Part shown: piece after piece, positions 16,946 to 25,079 of the stretch
How positions within the stretch are numbered: position 1 is the stretch's first letter
How the letters are laid out: each line of letters opens with the position of its first letter
NCBI RefSeq assembly: GCF_013009555.1
Contig: NZ_CP046176.1
Location: 372,001 to 436,000 of the forward strand
Direction: 5' to 3'
Length of the DNA stretch: 64,000 bases
From: Phocaeicola dorei
Lineage (GTDB): Bacteria; Bacteroidota; Bacteroidia; Bacteroidales; Bacteroidaceae
Notes under the pieces: model-generated
What the model was told of the DNA's origin: nothing
What the model saw: only the letters and a program-made list of their open reading frames with translations
The model's database searches: none
Translations under genes and position numbers: made by a program

Positions 16946-18154
16946 ATGGCATTAGTTAATTGTAAACAATGTGGACATTCTGTTTCGGATAAATCACGAA
17001 AATGTCCAAAATGTGGTTGCCTTAACCCCTCAACGACTATTGAAGTCTTCAAATCACCATCAATGATGGATGAAGATAAATACATGAAGAACGAGGATTT
17101 TCGACAAGTTTCTGATGTAACAAATGTATTTTCATTTGTTAAAAAGAAATGGGTAATAGTTCTTGTCCCTATTGTACTGATTTCACTAATTATGTTCGTT
17201 TTGCTCAGGAGTGTAGGAAATAATGTAGATAAACATTTGGAAGAAAATAGGCAAGATTTACATACAAGTGAACAAGTAATTAATGATGAACAGAACAGTT
17301 CTTTTAAATATGAAATTCTCCAAAAGAATACAGAGGAGTTACCGCGAGAATTAACGGAAACAGACATTAAAGAGGCATTTCTACGGCATTGGCAGCACTA
17401 TAAAGGAGATAGGGAACTTGTTTCAATAGAAGGATGTAGTGAAGGATATAAGGTTTTCATGGGTGACTTGGATGGTGATGGTATAAATGACGCGGTGGTG
17501 AATGCTTATGTCACTCCAAGTTCGGAAGAGGTAGCCAATGACAAGACGGAAAATAAATCATATATTTTTTGTTTCCTGAATGATGGCGAGCATTGCAAAC
17601 TTGTTGCTGCTACAAAATTATATGCAATGTTCTTTGTCGATAACATAGAAAATGAGGAAATACACGCCCATCGTATCGAATATATGAAAAGGGTGAATGA
17701 TGGGCAAAAAACAGCTATAAAAGATAGTCATATTTTCAGATTTGATGGTGATAAGTTAGTCGATTTAGGTGGAACTAAAAGGCTTGTTGATGAACAAGAA
17801 AATCCTCAAATAGAGCGAAAAAGCGAAAATATAGGATTGTCGGAAGGATATTTTTATCGCTATGAGGGTGACATGAAAGGCTTTCCCATAAAGGTGGATT
17901 TTGGTGTTTTGTCAAATGGGGTGATAAATGGTGAATACCAAAATGTGAAATATGGTACAGTATTAGAGTTAACGGGACGACTGACATCTGATAAATCATT
18001 ACAGTTAGTTGGCGAGAATCAAAATGAGAAAATTGTATTTGAACTTTCTTTTTCTTCTCCCGAACATTTAGAAGGATATGGAAAAATGGGTGACAATTCA
18101 TTAGAGGTCAAACTAAAACAGATTTCAAGTGAAGTGATAAACGATAGTCATTAA
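16946..18154 (+). CDS. Zinc-ribbon membrane protein with large outer domain
   Basis: A 402-residue protein: zinc ribbon at C6/C9 and C20/C23, membrane helix at about 69-87 (WVIVLVPIVLISLIMFVLL), then about 310 outer residues. The outer part begins with a helical stretch ending ITD-like in LTETDIKEAFLRHWQHY and has DLDGDGINDAVV at 174-185, a calcium-binding or FG-GAP-like loop typical of surface and periplasmic proteins. The final 120 residues are strand-rich (GEYQNVKYGTVLELTGRL). ATG 16946 is preferred over TTG 16940. With the two preceding genes and the secreted protein after it, it could form a membrane-spanning sensor complex; that is inference. Confidence 0.75.
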   Translation: MALVNCKQCGHSVSDKSRKCPKCGCLNPSTTIEVFKSPSMMDEDKYMKNEDFRQVSDVTNVFSFVKKKWVIVLVPIVLISLIMFVLLRSVGNNVDKHLEENRQDLHTSEQVINDEQNSSFKYEILQKNTEELPRELTETDIKEAFLRHWQHYKGDRELVSIEGCSEGYKVFMGDLDGDGINDAVVNAYVTPSSEEVANDKTENKSYIFCFLNDGEHCKLVAATKLYAMFFVDNIENEEIHAHRIEYMKRVNDGQKTAIKDSHIFRFDGDKLVDLGGTKRLVDEQENPQIERKSENIGLSEGYFYRYEGDMKGFPIKVDFGVLSNGVINGEYQNVKYGTVLELTGRLTSDKSLQLVGENQNEKIVFELSFSSPEHLEGYGKMGDNSLEVKLKQISSEVINDSH

Positions 18155-18174
18155 TAAACATTTAAAATAGGAAT

Positions 18175-19050
18175 ATGAAAAATATTTTAATCACGCTTTT
18201 TCTACTAAATATCAATATCAGTGTGTTTGCTCAAAGAACTAATGCCCACGGACAATATATGGTAAAAACAGCTACGTGGAAATCGTATGGTGGACAGAGT
18301 TCATTTAAAATGGATTTAGGATATTATCTAAATGGAAATCTAAAAGAAGTTACAAAAAATTACGAACTTAACGGTAAGAAATACAGAGACACATATTCTA
18401 TCTCCTATAATTCCAAAGGAGAAAGAATACTGAAATTCGTTCGATATGTGAATGGAAAACAAAATTTTAGTGCAAAAGCCTTGTATAATTTCAATGAAAA
18501 TAATCTGATTTCTAATATCAATTGGTATGCACCATCTAAAAATAGATTAGTGCAAACATTTCAAATGTCCTACAATGAAAATAGGGAGCTTGTAAAGTTA
18601 ATAAAAACGACAAGTGAAAATATGGATGAAGATTGGAGTAGCACGACAATTACAACAATCAATTGGGATAACAACAATATAGTTTCAGATAAAACGATTG
18701 ATGTGGGTGAAGAATATGGTGGTGAAGCAAACTTTGTCTATTATCCTGAATCAGAGGTAAGAAATAATACAAATCTGAATTTCAACTTTCTTATATTTTA
18801 TAGTTATGGCAGGGATTACATGTCAGATATTGTATTTGGAACTGAATGGTGTGGAAAGAATACCAATCTTATATTGAAAGGAGATAAAGATGAATTGGAT
18901 AGGTATAAACATCTTCAACCTGAATTTCGTGGACATTACGAATACGAGAAGAATGGGGATTTAATCACAAAACTTAGATATATAGCTCCAAGAGTAGGAA
19001 AAGAACATAACTATGTTTATGGAACACTGACTTTGGAATATGTGCATTAA
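18175..19050 (+). CDS. Secreted hypothetical protein
   Basis: A 291-residue protein with a clear signal peptide (NILITLFLLNINISVFAQ, cleavage after AQ near residue 20). The mature part is rich in short strands with repeated aromatic motifs (LGYYLNGNLKEVTKNYEL, YSISYNSKGERILKFVRY, KALYNFNENNLISNINWY), somewhat like the antitoxin/YD-type repeat sheets of Bacteroidetes secreted proteins. No catalytic motif is seen. It starts 20 bp after the third zinc-ribbon gene and ends before a strong terminator, so it is probably the last gene of that operon. Periplasmic or outer-membrane location is likely. Confidence 0.65.
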   Translation: MKNILITLFLLNINISVFAQRTNAHGQYMVKTATWKSYGGQSSFKMDLGYYLNGNLKEVTKNYELNGKKYRDTYSISYNSKGERILKFVRYVNGKQNFSAKALYNFNENNLISNINWYAPSKNRLVQTFQMSYNENRELVKLIKTTSENMDEDWSSTTITTINWDNNNIVSDKTIDVGEEYGGEANFVYYPESEVRNNTNLNFNFLIFYSYGRDYMSDIVFGTEWCGKNTNLILKGDKDELDRYKHLQPEFRGHYEYEKNGDLITKLRYIAPRVGKEHNYVYGTLTLEYVH

Positions 19051-19253
19051 TTATCAATGCTCTAATATGAATTTTATAAATGGATAAATACTTATAAATA
19101 ATATATGACCGAGAAATGTAATTTACCTTCTGCAAGTCATATATAAAAGTGTGATTTTAAATAAAATATGCGTAATATAAAGAGAAATGAGATATTTATA
19201 AATAAGATGATTCTTTAAGTAGAGGTATGGTGATACCTCATTTTGTTCCTTTT

Positions 19254-19287
19254 AGGAGTAACCTTGTTTTAGGGTTACTCCTTTTTT
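19254..19287 (+). terminator. Rho-independent terminator of the zinc-ribbon operon
   Basis: AGGAGTAACC (19254-19263) pairs with GGTTACTCCT (19273-19282), followed by a T run. A second hairpin, GAGGTAT (19222-19228) with ATACCTC (19233-19239), precedes it. Nothing coding is seen in 19051-19383. Confidence 0.8.
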
Positions 19288-19383
19288 GTTATGCTCCTTT
19301 TTTTGAGTTAAAGAATCTTATAGCAAAATAAATGTAATATCAAAATTAATTGGTGGTATATTGTATTATTTTAACTTTTTATA

Positions 19384-19666
19384 TTTGGGGTATATACATA
19401 ATTTTGCTTATATTTGCATTGCTTTTCAAATGAGGGTGGGTACTTCACTTGTAGAGTATGGCTATTACTCTTCACATAGCCACAGAGCGGAAGAGCGACA
19501 TTAACCCAAGTGTTCGGTTCTGGATTTATCTATTAATATGTATTCTTTATCATGCTTGGTGAAATGGCATGGTAGGATGATGTGAGTAGCCAATGACGTA
19601 TAATGTCATTGGGATAGGGCGTTTTGTCTCTATTAAACTAAGTGTTAAATTTATTAAGAGTTTGAA
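19384..19666 (+). promoter_or_regulatory. Promoter and structured leader of the RepA-like ATPase gene
   Basis: TTTG (19384-19387), 21 bp, TATATTTG (19409-19416) is a textbook Bacteroidota promoter. The following leader of about 240 nt contains CACTTG (19446-19451) paired with CAAGTG (19507-19512) around an inner hairpin TGGCTAT (19459-19465)/ATAGCCA (19476-19482), and a separate perfect hairpin CCAATGAC (19590-19597)/GTCATTGG (19605-19612). Such a leader suggests copy-number or translational control of the ATPase. Confidence 0.6.
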
Positions 19667-20671
19667 ATGAACAACAATATGTTATGCGGATGCTTGACCG
19701 CTAATCAGGCAATGGAGAAGGCTTTGGCTTTACCGCCTATAAAGGCTTTGTATGAAACATTTTGGTATGAGAATGAACTCTGTATCTTCTTTGCAGAAGC
19801 TAACGTTGGTAAGTCCTTGTATGCTATGCAGATGGCAGAACATATAGCCCAAGAGCGTAAGGTGATGTACTTGGATTATGAGCTGTCTTTGAGCCAATTC
19901 CGTTCACGTTACACCAATGATGAAACGGGAGTGCCTTACCAGTTCTCTGATAATCTCTTTCGTCCAAGTCTGAGGATAGAACAGGTTTCGGATGATAGAG
20001 AGGTAGAAGAACGGTTGTTCAAGAAGATAGAAGAAGGTGTGAGGATGGGTATTAAAACTTACGTAGTGGATAATATAACTTATTTGTGTGGTAAACTTGA
20101 CCAAGGGATTGAAGCGACACGGATAATGAAACGATTGTCCGCAATGAAGCATACATACGGGCTGAGTTTGTTGGTAATAGCCCATACGAAGAAGCGAAAC
20201 TCCAAAAAGGAAATTGAAGCGGATGATTTGGCGGGGTCCAAACGGCTGATGAACTTCTGTGATAGCAGTTTTGCTTTGGGAAAATCACGTGAGGATAGTA
20301 AAACCATCTACTTGAAACAAATAAAAGTCCGTCAAGGAGAGAACAAACATGGCAAGGATAATGTAATTCTGTATCGGATAGTTAAAGATGATAACTTCCC
20401 ACGGTTTGTAGAAGAAGGTTGTTCGGAAGAGGAGAAACTATTGAAGCCGTCCAAGAGTGAGGACAAGGGTATTTTAAAGGCTAAGATGAAGATACTGCAC
20501 GAGGAAGGTCTGAGCAATAGGGCGATTGCTAAAGAGTTGGGGATAGCCGAGGGTACGGTACGGAATTGGCTGAAAGAATTGGAAGAGGTTGTCAATGTAT
20601 CTACTGAACCATCTTCAATGGTACAAGAGGAATCGGAAGCCGAATATGTGGAATATGAGGAAGTAGCATAA
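19667..20671 (+). CDS. RepA-like hexameric ATPase/helicase with C-terminal HTH
   Basis: A 334-residue RecA-fold ATPase. Walker A is AEANVGKS (43-50), Walker B TYVVDN (131-136), and a sensor-like LLVIAHTKKR follows at 168-177, the layout of RepA/DnaB-type replicative helicases of plasmids and elements. Residues 281-304 (GLSNRAIAKELGIAEGTVRNWLKE) form a HTH, which could contact DNA, and the last 30 residues are acidic. It has its own promoter and structured leader. Directly after its stop lies a six-copy TGCGTAA array, a good candidate for its binding site. It probably drives replication of the excised element. Confidence 0.85.
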   Translation: MNNNMLCGCLTANQAMEKALALPPIKALYETFWYENELCIFFAEANVGKSLYAMQMAEHIAQERKVMYLDYELSLSQFRSRYTNDETGVPYQFSDNLFRPSLRIEQVSDDREVEERLFKKIEEGVRMGIKTYVVDNITYLCGKLDQGIEATRIMKRLSAMKHTYGLSLLVIAHTKKRNSKKEIEADDLAGSKRLMNFCDSSFALGKSREDSKTIYLKQIKVRQGENKHGKDNVILYRIVKDDNFPRFVEEGCSEEEKLLKPSKSEDKGILKAKMKILHEEGLSNRAIAKELGIAEGTVRNWLKELEEVVNVSTEPSSMVQEESEAEYVEYEEVA

Positions 20672-20674
20672 GGG

Positions 20675-20746
20675 TGCGTAAGATTTGGTGCGTAAAAAGG
20701 TGCGTAACTGTGATTGCGTAAATAAAGTGCGTAAATGTTTGCGCAA
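20675..20746 (+). repeat. Iteron-like array, six copies of TGCGTAA
   Basis: TGCGTAA begins at 20675, 20689, 20701, 20715 and 20728, and TGCGCAA at 20740; spacings are 14, 12, 14, 13 and 12 bp. The array starts 3 bp after the stop codon of the RepA-like gene. Short direct repeats of this kind beside a replication gene are the hallmark of iteron origins. The remainder of 20747-20899 contains TATCTTTG near 20762 but no gene. Confidence 0.75.
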
Positions 20747-20899
20747 AAGTTAATTCACCGTATCTTTGCAGCGTCTCTCCTTGATGTTCTGTTATGGAAT
20801 GCTAGAGGGGGAGATTGTTTGATTAAAATAATATAAATCGTATATTTATGGCTGATTATCGATATTGTGGTCTATTTTACGTATTCGGGCATGAAATGG

Positions 20900-20952
20900 C
20901 GTTTTACAGCGTTTCAGTGCCAAATAGGTTTTCCAAAAACTACATCTTTTTA
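20900..20952 (+). repeat. Right copy of the 53-bp direct repeat near the element ends
   Basis: Partner of 10098-10150, same orientation, about 80% identical by hand alignment. It ends 37 bp before the attR core. Confidence 0.65.
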
Positions 20953-20980
20953 TGTAATTAGCTGATATTCATACTTCAAA

Positions 20981-21007
20981 TTTTTCTTTAACGAAGAAGA
21001 ATATTAG
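20981..21007 (+). other. Right attachment site (attR), displaced 3' end of the DUF2795 gene
   Basis: TTT TTC TTT AAC GAA GAA GAA TAT TAG still encodes FFFNEEEY and stop, but with codons unlike those of attL. Because the integrase lies at the other end and a gene terminator follows, this is probably the original chromosomal 3' end. Confidence 0.65.
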
Positions 21008-21019
21008 AAAGAGAACATA

Positions 21020-21052
21020 GCGGACAGAATAAAAAATTCTGTCCGTTTTTTG
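21020..21052 (+). terminator. Terminator, probably the original one of the DUF2795 gene
   Basis: CGGACAGAAT and ATTCTGTCCG pair around AAAAA and are followed by TTTTTTG. It lies 13 bp after the displaced stop codon at attR. Confidence 0.75.
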
Positions 21053-21137
21053 TTTGATATTTCTTCTTGGAAGGGGGTATTGGAAAGCGTAATGTAACTT
21101 TCCTGAGAGATTGAACATTATACATGGAAAAAGTGTT

Positions 21138-21145
21138 TATCTTTG
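21138..21145 (+). promoter_or_regulatory. Promoter -7 element for the porin-family gene
   Basis: TATCTTTG, 25 bp before the ATG at 21171. Confidence 0.5.
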
Positions 21146-21170
21146 TGGCGTAAACTAAAAATAGACAAAC

Positions 21171-21779
21171 ATGAAAAAGATTATTAGTGTATTAATGGTA
21201 GCTGTATGTTTGATGATGGCTGCTCCTGCTCAGGCTCAGTTGCACTTTGGAGTAAAAGGTGGCTTGAACCTGTCAAAGGTTAGTTTCTCGAAATCAGATT
21301 TAAAAGGAGATAATAAAACCGGTTGGTTCATTGGTCCGATGGCTGAATTCACCCTGCCCATTATTGGGATTGGTGCGGATGTTGCGGCTTTGTATTCACA
21401 GACAGAACTGGCTGCAAAGGGATATTCCACCGATGCAAAACTGAAAACGATTGAGATTCCGGTAAATTTGAAATGGTCTTTCGGACTTGGAAGTATGTTG
21501 GGTGCTTATATTGCTGCCGGGCCTCAGTTCGGTTTCAATATTGGTAATAAGAAAGGATTTATGAATTATGATCTGAAGAAGAACAACACCAGCTTCAATG
21601 TGGGGGCAGGTGTGAAACTGATCCGCCATTTACAGCTTGGCGTGAATTATAATTTTGCTTTGGGGCATACTGCCACTCTTTATGCTGACCCTAATATAAT
21701 CCTTGATGGTAAACCACTTACTCAGGATGTGAAGATAAAGAACAACACTTGGCAAGTTTCTTTGGCATACTTGTTCTAG
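21171..21779 (+). CDS. Outer-membrane beta-barrel (porin family) protein
   Basis: A 202-residue protein with a signal peptide (ISVLMVAVCLMMAAPAQAQ, cleavage after AQAQ) and an eight-strand-like barrel: alternating amphipathic strands such as HFGVKGGLNLSKVSF, VNLKWSFGLGSMLGAYIAAGPQ and VGAGVKLIRHLQLGVNYNFALG, ending in SLAYLF with a terminal phenylalanine as outer-membrane barrels do. It belongs to the small PorT/outer membrane protein beta-barrel group. It is monocistronic with its own promoter and a strong terminator. Ligand unknown. Confidence 0.85.
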   Translation: MKKIISVLMVAVCLMMAAPAQAQLHFGVKGGLNLSKVSFSKSDLKGDNKTGWFIGPMAEFTLPIIGIGADVAALYSQTELAAKGYSTDAKLKTIEIPVNLKWSFGLGSMLGAYIAAGPQFGFNIGNKKGFMNYDLKKNNTSFNVGAGVKLIRHLQLGVNYNFALGHTATLYADPNIILDGKPLTQDVKIKNNTWQVSLAYLF

Positions 21780-21801
21780 ACAACCTTATTTAATAAAAGA
21801 T

Positions 21802-21839
21802 AAAAAGGAGGCATTCAGTAAAGAATGCCTCCTTTTTTG
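21802..21839 (+). terminator. Strong terminator after the porin-family gene
   Basis: AAGGAGGCATTC pairs perfectly with GAATGCCTCCTT across a 6-nt loop, then a T run. The priA ATG is only 13 bp later, so priA must be transcribed from within or through this region. Confidence 0.85.
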
Positions 21840-21851
21840 TAATTTTGCACC

Positions 21852-24314
21852 ATGAAAAAATTCGTAGATGTCATAGTTCCATTACCTATTGCCAACCAAT
21901 ACACTTATTCCCTTCCTCAGGAGATGGAAGAGATGGTACAGATTGGTTGTCGGGTGATTGTTCCGTTTGGAAAGAAAAAGTTCTATACGGCAATAGTGAC
22001 AAATGTACATTATGCGGCCCCGGAGGGGTATGAAACGAAGGATATAGCTGAAGTGCTAGATTCATCTCCGGTACTGTTACCGAAACAATATGAGTTCTGG
22101 CAATGGCTGGCGGAATATTATCTTTGTACATTAGGAGATGTGTACAAGGCGGCTATCCCTTCGGGTATGAAACTGGAAAGCGAAACGTTGGTGGAATATA
22201 ATCCCGATTTTGAGACCACCGCACCGTTACCGGAGAAAGAGCAGAAAATTCTAGATTTGTTGAGTCGGGATACAGAACAGTGTGTAACCCAGTTGGAAAA
22301 AAACAGCGGACTGAAAAATGTGTTGACTGTCATCAAGTCTTTGTTGGACAAAGAAGCCATCTTTGTCAAGGAGGAACTGAAACGTAATTACAAACCGCGT
22401 ACTGAGGCGAGGGTGAGATTGGTGAACGGAGAAGCGGATGAGGCTTACTTACAACGGCTGTTCAATGAATTGTCACGTGCTCCTAAACAATTGATGATAT
22501 TAATGAAGTATGTGGAATTGTCCGGTTGGGTAACCAAAGGGTATGCTTTAAAGGAAGTAACAAAGAAAGAGCTGCTTGAAAAGTCAGGAGGTTCTGTTGC
22601 CGTTTTTAACGGATTGGTCGAAAAGAAAGTCTTTGAGGTCTATCATCAGGAGATAGGACGTTTGGATAAAGGAATTTTGGATACCGGTGATATTAATCCG
22701 CTGAATATTGCGCAGCAACAGGCCTATAGCAACATTCTTCAATGCTTCAGAGAGAAAAATGTGTGTCTTCTGCATGGTGTTACATCCAGTGGCAAGACGG
22801 AAATTTATATCCACCTCATTCAGGAGGTGCTGAAAACAGGAAAGCAAGTCTTATATTTGCTTCCGGAAATTGCACTGACCACTCAGATAACTGAGCGTTT
22901 GAAAAGGGTGTTCGGACATCGGCTGGGTATTTATCATTCCAAGTTTCCGGACGCTGAGCGGGTGGAGATATGGCAGAAACAGTTGGGAGAGAAGAGCTAT
23001 GACGTGATTCTCGGAGTCCGTTCCTCTATTTTTCTGCCTTTTCGTAATTTGGGGCTGGTCATCATAGATGAGGAACACGAGAATACGTATAAACAGCAAG
23101 ACCCCGCCCCACGTTACCATGCCCGTAGTTCAGCCATCATGCTGGCTTCTATGTTCAAGGCGAAAGTGCTGTTGGGAACGGCTACTCCTGGTGTGGAAAC
23201 TTACTTTAATGCTACCTCGGGAAAGTATGGCTTGGTAGAATTGAAAGAAAGATATAAAGATATCCGGCTTCCTCATATAGAACTGGTTGACATTAAGGAA
23301 CTGGCGCATCAAAAGCGGATGCAGGGGCCTTTCTCACCGGTGCTGGTCAAGCAGATAAAAGAGGCATTGGAGCGTAAGGAGCAGGTTATCCTGTTTCAGA
23401 ACCGTCGCGGTTTCGCTCCAATGATAGAATGTCATACCTGCGGCTGGGTTCCTAAATGCAAGAACTGTGATGTGAGTCTGACGTATCATAAGGGGCTGAA
23501 CCAGCTGACTTGCCATTACTGCGGATATACCTATCAAGTTCCCCGTTCCTGCCCGGCGTGCGGTGGAGTGGAATTGATGCATCGCGGTTTCGGTACAGAG
23601 CGTATAGAAGATGATATAAAACTGATATTCCCCGAGGCGAAAGTCGCCCGGATGGACTTGGATACCACCCGTACCCGTACCGCATACGAGAAAATTATCA
23701 CGAATTTTGAACTGGGCAAGACGGACATTCTGATTGGTACTCAGATGGTATCCAAAGGATTGGACTTTGATCATGTCAGTGTGGTGGGGATTCTGAATGC
23801 GGATACGATGTTGAACTTCCCGGACTTCCGGAGCTATGAGCGTGCTTTCCAACTGATGGCCCAAGTGGCAGGACGTGCCGGGCGTAAAAATAAGCAAGGA
23901 CTGGTCATCCTTCAGACCAAATCGCCGGATTTGCCTGTTATTCATCAAGTGATACATAATGATTATGAACAATTATACTACGATCAATTGGCAGAACGGC
24001 AGATGTTTAAGTATCCGCCTTACTATCGTTTGATTTATGTATATTTGAAACATCGCAAAGAAGACGTTCTGGATCTGGCGGCGGATACCATGGCAGCACA
24101 GCTCCGTTCCGGATTGGGCGACAGGGTATTGGGCCCGGACAAACCGCCGGTGGCCCGTATCCAGACCTTATTTATAAAGAAAATGATTGTGAAAGTGGAG
24201 CAGAATGCTTCTATAAAGAAAGTGCGTGATTATCTGCTTGCCGTGCAACGTGCCATATTGGAAGATGAACGTTTCCGTTCGTTGTTAGTATATTATGATG
24301 TAGATCCACAGTAA
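21852..24314 (+). CDS. priA: Primosomal protein N' (replication restart helicase PriA)
   Basis: An 820-residue superfamily 2 helicase that reloads the replisome at stalled forks. N-terminal DNA-binding domain MKKFVDVIVPLPIANQYTYS; Walker A in LLHGVTSSGKTEIY; DEEH box in LVIIDEEHENTYKQ; a zinc-binding insertion with eight cysteines (CHTCGW, CKNC, CHYCGY, CPACGG); and helicase motif V/VI region IGTQMVSKGLDFDHV and QVAGRAGR. All PriA elements are present and the length is typical. It begins shortly after a terminator and is followed by a PHP-family gene. Confidence 0.97.
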   Translation: MKKFVDVIVPLPIANQYTYSLPQEMEEMVQIGCRVIVPFGKKKFYTAIVTNVHYAAPEGYETKDIAEVLDSSPVLLPKQYEFWQWLAEYYLCTLGDVYKAAIPSGMKLESETLVEYNPDFETTAPLPEKEQKILDLLSRDTEQCVTQLEKNSGLKNVLTVIKSLLDKEAIFVKEELKRNYKPRTEARVRLVNGEADEAYLQRLFNELSRAPKQLMILMKYVELSGWVTKGYALKEVTKKELLEKSGGSVAVFNGLVEKKVFEVYHQEIGRLDKGILDTGDINPLNIAQQQAYSNILQCFREKNVCLLHGVTSSGKTEIYIHLIQEVLKTGKQVLYLLPEIALTTQITERLKRVFGHRLGIYHSKFPDAERVEIWQKQLGEKSYDVILGVRSSIFLPFRNLGLVIIDEEHENTYKQQDPAPRYHARSSAIMLASMFKAKVLLGTATPGVETYFNATSGKYGLVELKERYKDIRLPHIELVDIKELAHQKRMQGPFSPVLVKQIKEALERKEQVILFQNRRGFAPMIECHTCGWVPKCKNCDVSLTYHKGLNQLTCHYCGYTYQVPRSCPACGGVELMHRGFGTERIEDDIKLIFPEAKVARMDLDTTRTRTAYEKIITNFELGKTDILIGTQMVSKGLDFDHVSVVGILNADTMLNFPDFRSYERAFQLMAQVAGRAGRKNKQGLVILQTKSPDLPVIHQVIHNDYEQLYYDQLAERQMFKYPPYYRLIYVYLKHRKEDVLDLAADTMAAQLRSGLGDRVLGPDKPPVARIQTLFIKKMIVKVEQNASIKKVRDYLLAVQRAILEDERFRSLLVYYDVDPQ

Positions 24315-24361
24315 CTGGTCCATGCACTGGATGATAATAGAAAAGATAAACGAAAATAAAG

Positions 24362-25072
24362 ATGAAGATAGAATTAGACGTACATACCCATACCATTGCC
24401 AGCGGGCATGCATTCAGTACTTTACAAGAAATGGCGCAAGCTGCCGCCGGTAAGGGATTGAAAGTTTTAGGGATAACGGAACATTCGCCCGGTATTCCCG
24501 GTACTTGCCATCCTATTTATTTTAGAAACTTGCATGTGGTTCCCCGCCGGATGTATGGGGTGGAGCTGTTGCTGGGGGCTGAGATTAATATTCTGGATGG
24601 TAAAGGAAACCTCGATTTGGACGAGGACTATATGAAGATGCTTGATATCCGTATCGCGGGTATCCACTCTTTGTGTTATGAATATGGAACGATAGAAGAA
24701 AACACTCATGGAATGGTGCAGGCTATCAGTAATCCTTTTATTCATATTATCAGTCACCCCGGAGACGGTACGGCAGCGTTGCATTTTGAACCGATGGTAT
24801 TGGCAGCCAAAGAACACCATACTTTATTGGAAATAAATAACAGTTCTTTAAAGCCCACCCGTAACAAGCCCGATGCCCGTGAGAACAACCTCACCATTCT
24901 CCGTTTATGCAAGAAATATGAAGTTCCGGTCATCTTGGGAAGTGACGCGCATATTTCGTTTGATATAGCCCGTTACGATAATTTGTATGAATTGTTGCAG
25001 CTTACCGGGTTTCCTGAAGAGCTGATCATGAACCGTGATGTGAAATCATTTAAAGAATATCTCCATTTGTAG
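24362..25072 (+). CDS. PHP-domain phosphatase, YcdX-like
   Basis: A 236-residue PHP domain protein. Metal ligands are visible in LDVHTHTIASGHA (HxH), GITEHSPG, LLLGAEINI, IISHPGDG and ILGSDAHIS (DxH), the order found in YcdX, a trinuclear zinc phosphatase. The physiological substrate is not known. It lies between priA and a LMW phosphatase gene, separated by 7 bp from the latter, so those two may be cotranscribed. Confidence 0.88.
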   Translation: MKIELDVHTHTIASGHAFSTLQEMAQAAAGKGLKVLGITEHSPGIPGTCHPIYFRNLHVVPRRMYGVELLLGAEINILDGKGNLDLDEDYMKMLDIRIAGIHSLCYEYGTIEENTHGMVQAISNPFIHIISHPGDGTAALHFEPMVLAAKEHHTLLEINNSSLKPTRNKPDARENNLTILRLCKKYEVPVILGSDAHISFDIARYDNLYELLQLTGFPEELIMNRDVKSFKEYLHL

Positions 25073-25079
25073 ATTATAT

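Larger units (their letters stand above)
10004..20996. mobile_element. Integrated element of about 11 kb (tyrosine integrase, replication and cargo genes)
   Basis: Bounded by the duplicated 3' end of the DUF2795 gene (cores at 10004-10010 and 20990-20996). It contains an integrase next to attL, an excisionase-like HTH protein, a primase-like gene, a RepA-like ATPase and an iteron-like array, so it has integration and replication modules. A serine recombinase, DUF2693 protein, three zinc-ribbon membrane proteins and a secreted protein form the rest. Base composition is visibly more AT-rich than the flanks. No relaxase, conjugation, capsid or terminase gene was seen, so transfer would need a helper; an integrated cryptic plasmid or phage-satellite-like element are both possible. 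Confidence 0.75.

Noticed and set aside
19431..19505. 24-codon ORF in the leader of the RepA-like gene, possible leader peptide
   Set aside because: It spans the paired RNA segments, has no ribosome-binding context and no regulatory codon run; base pairing explains the sequence better.
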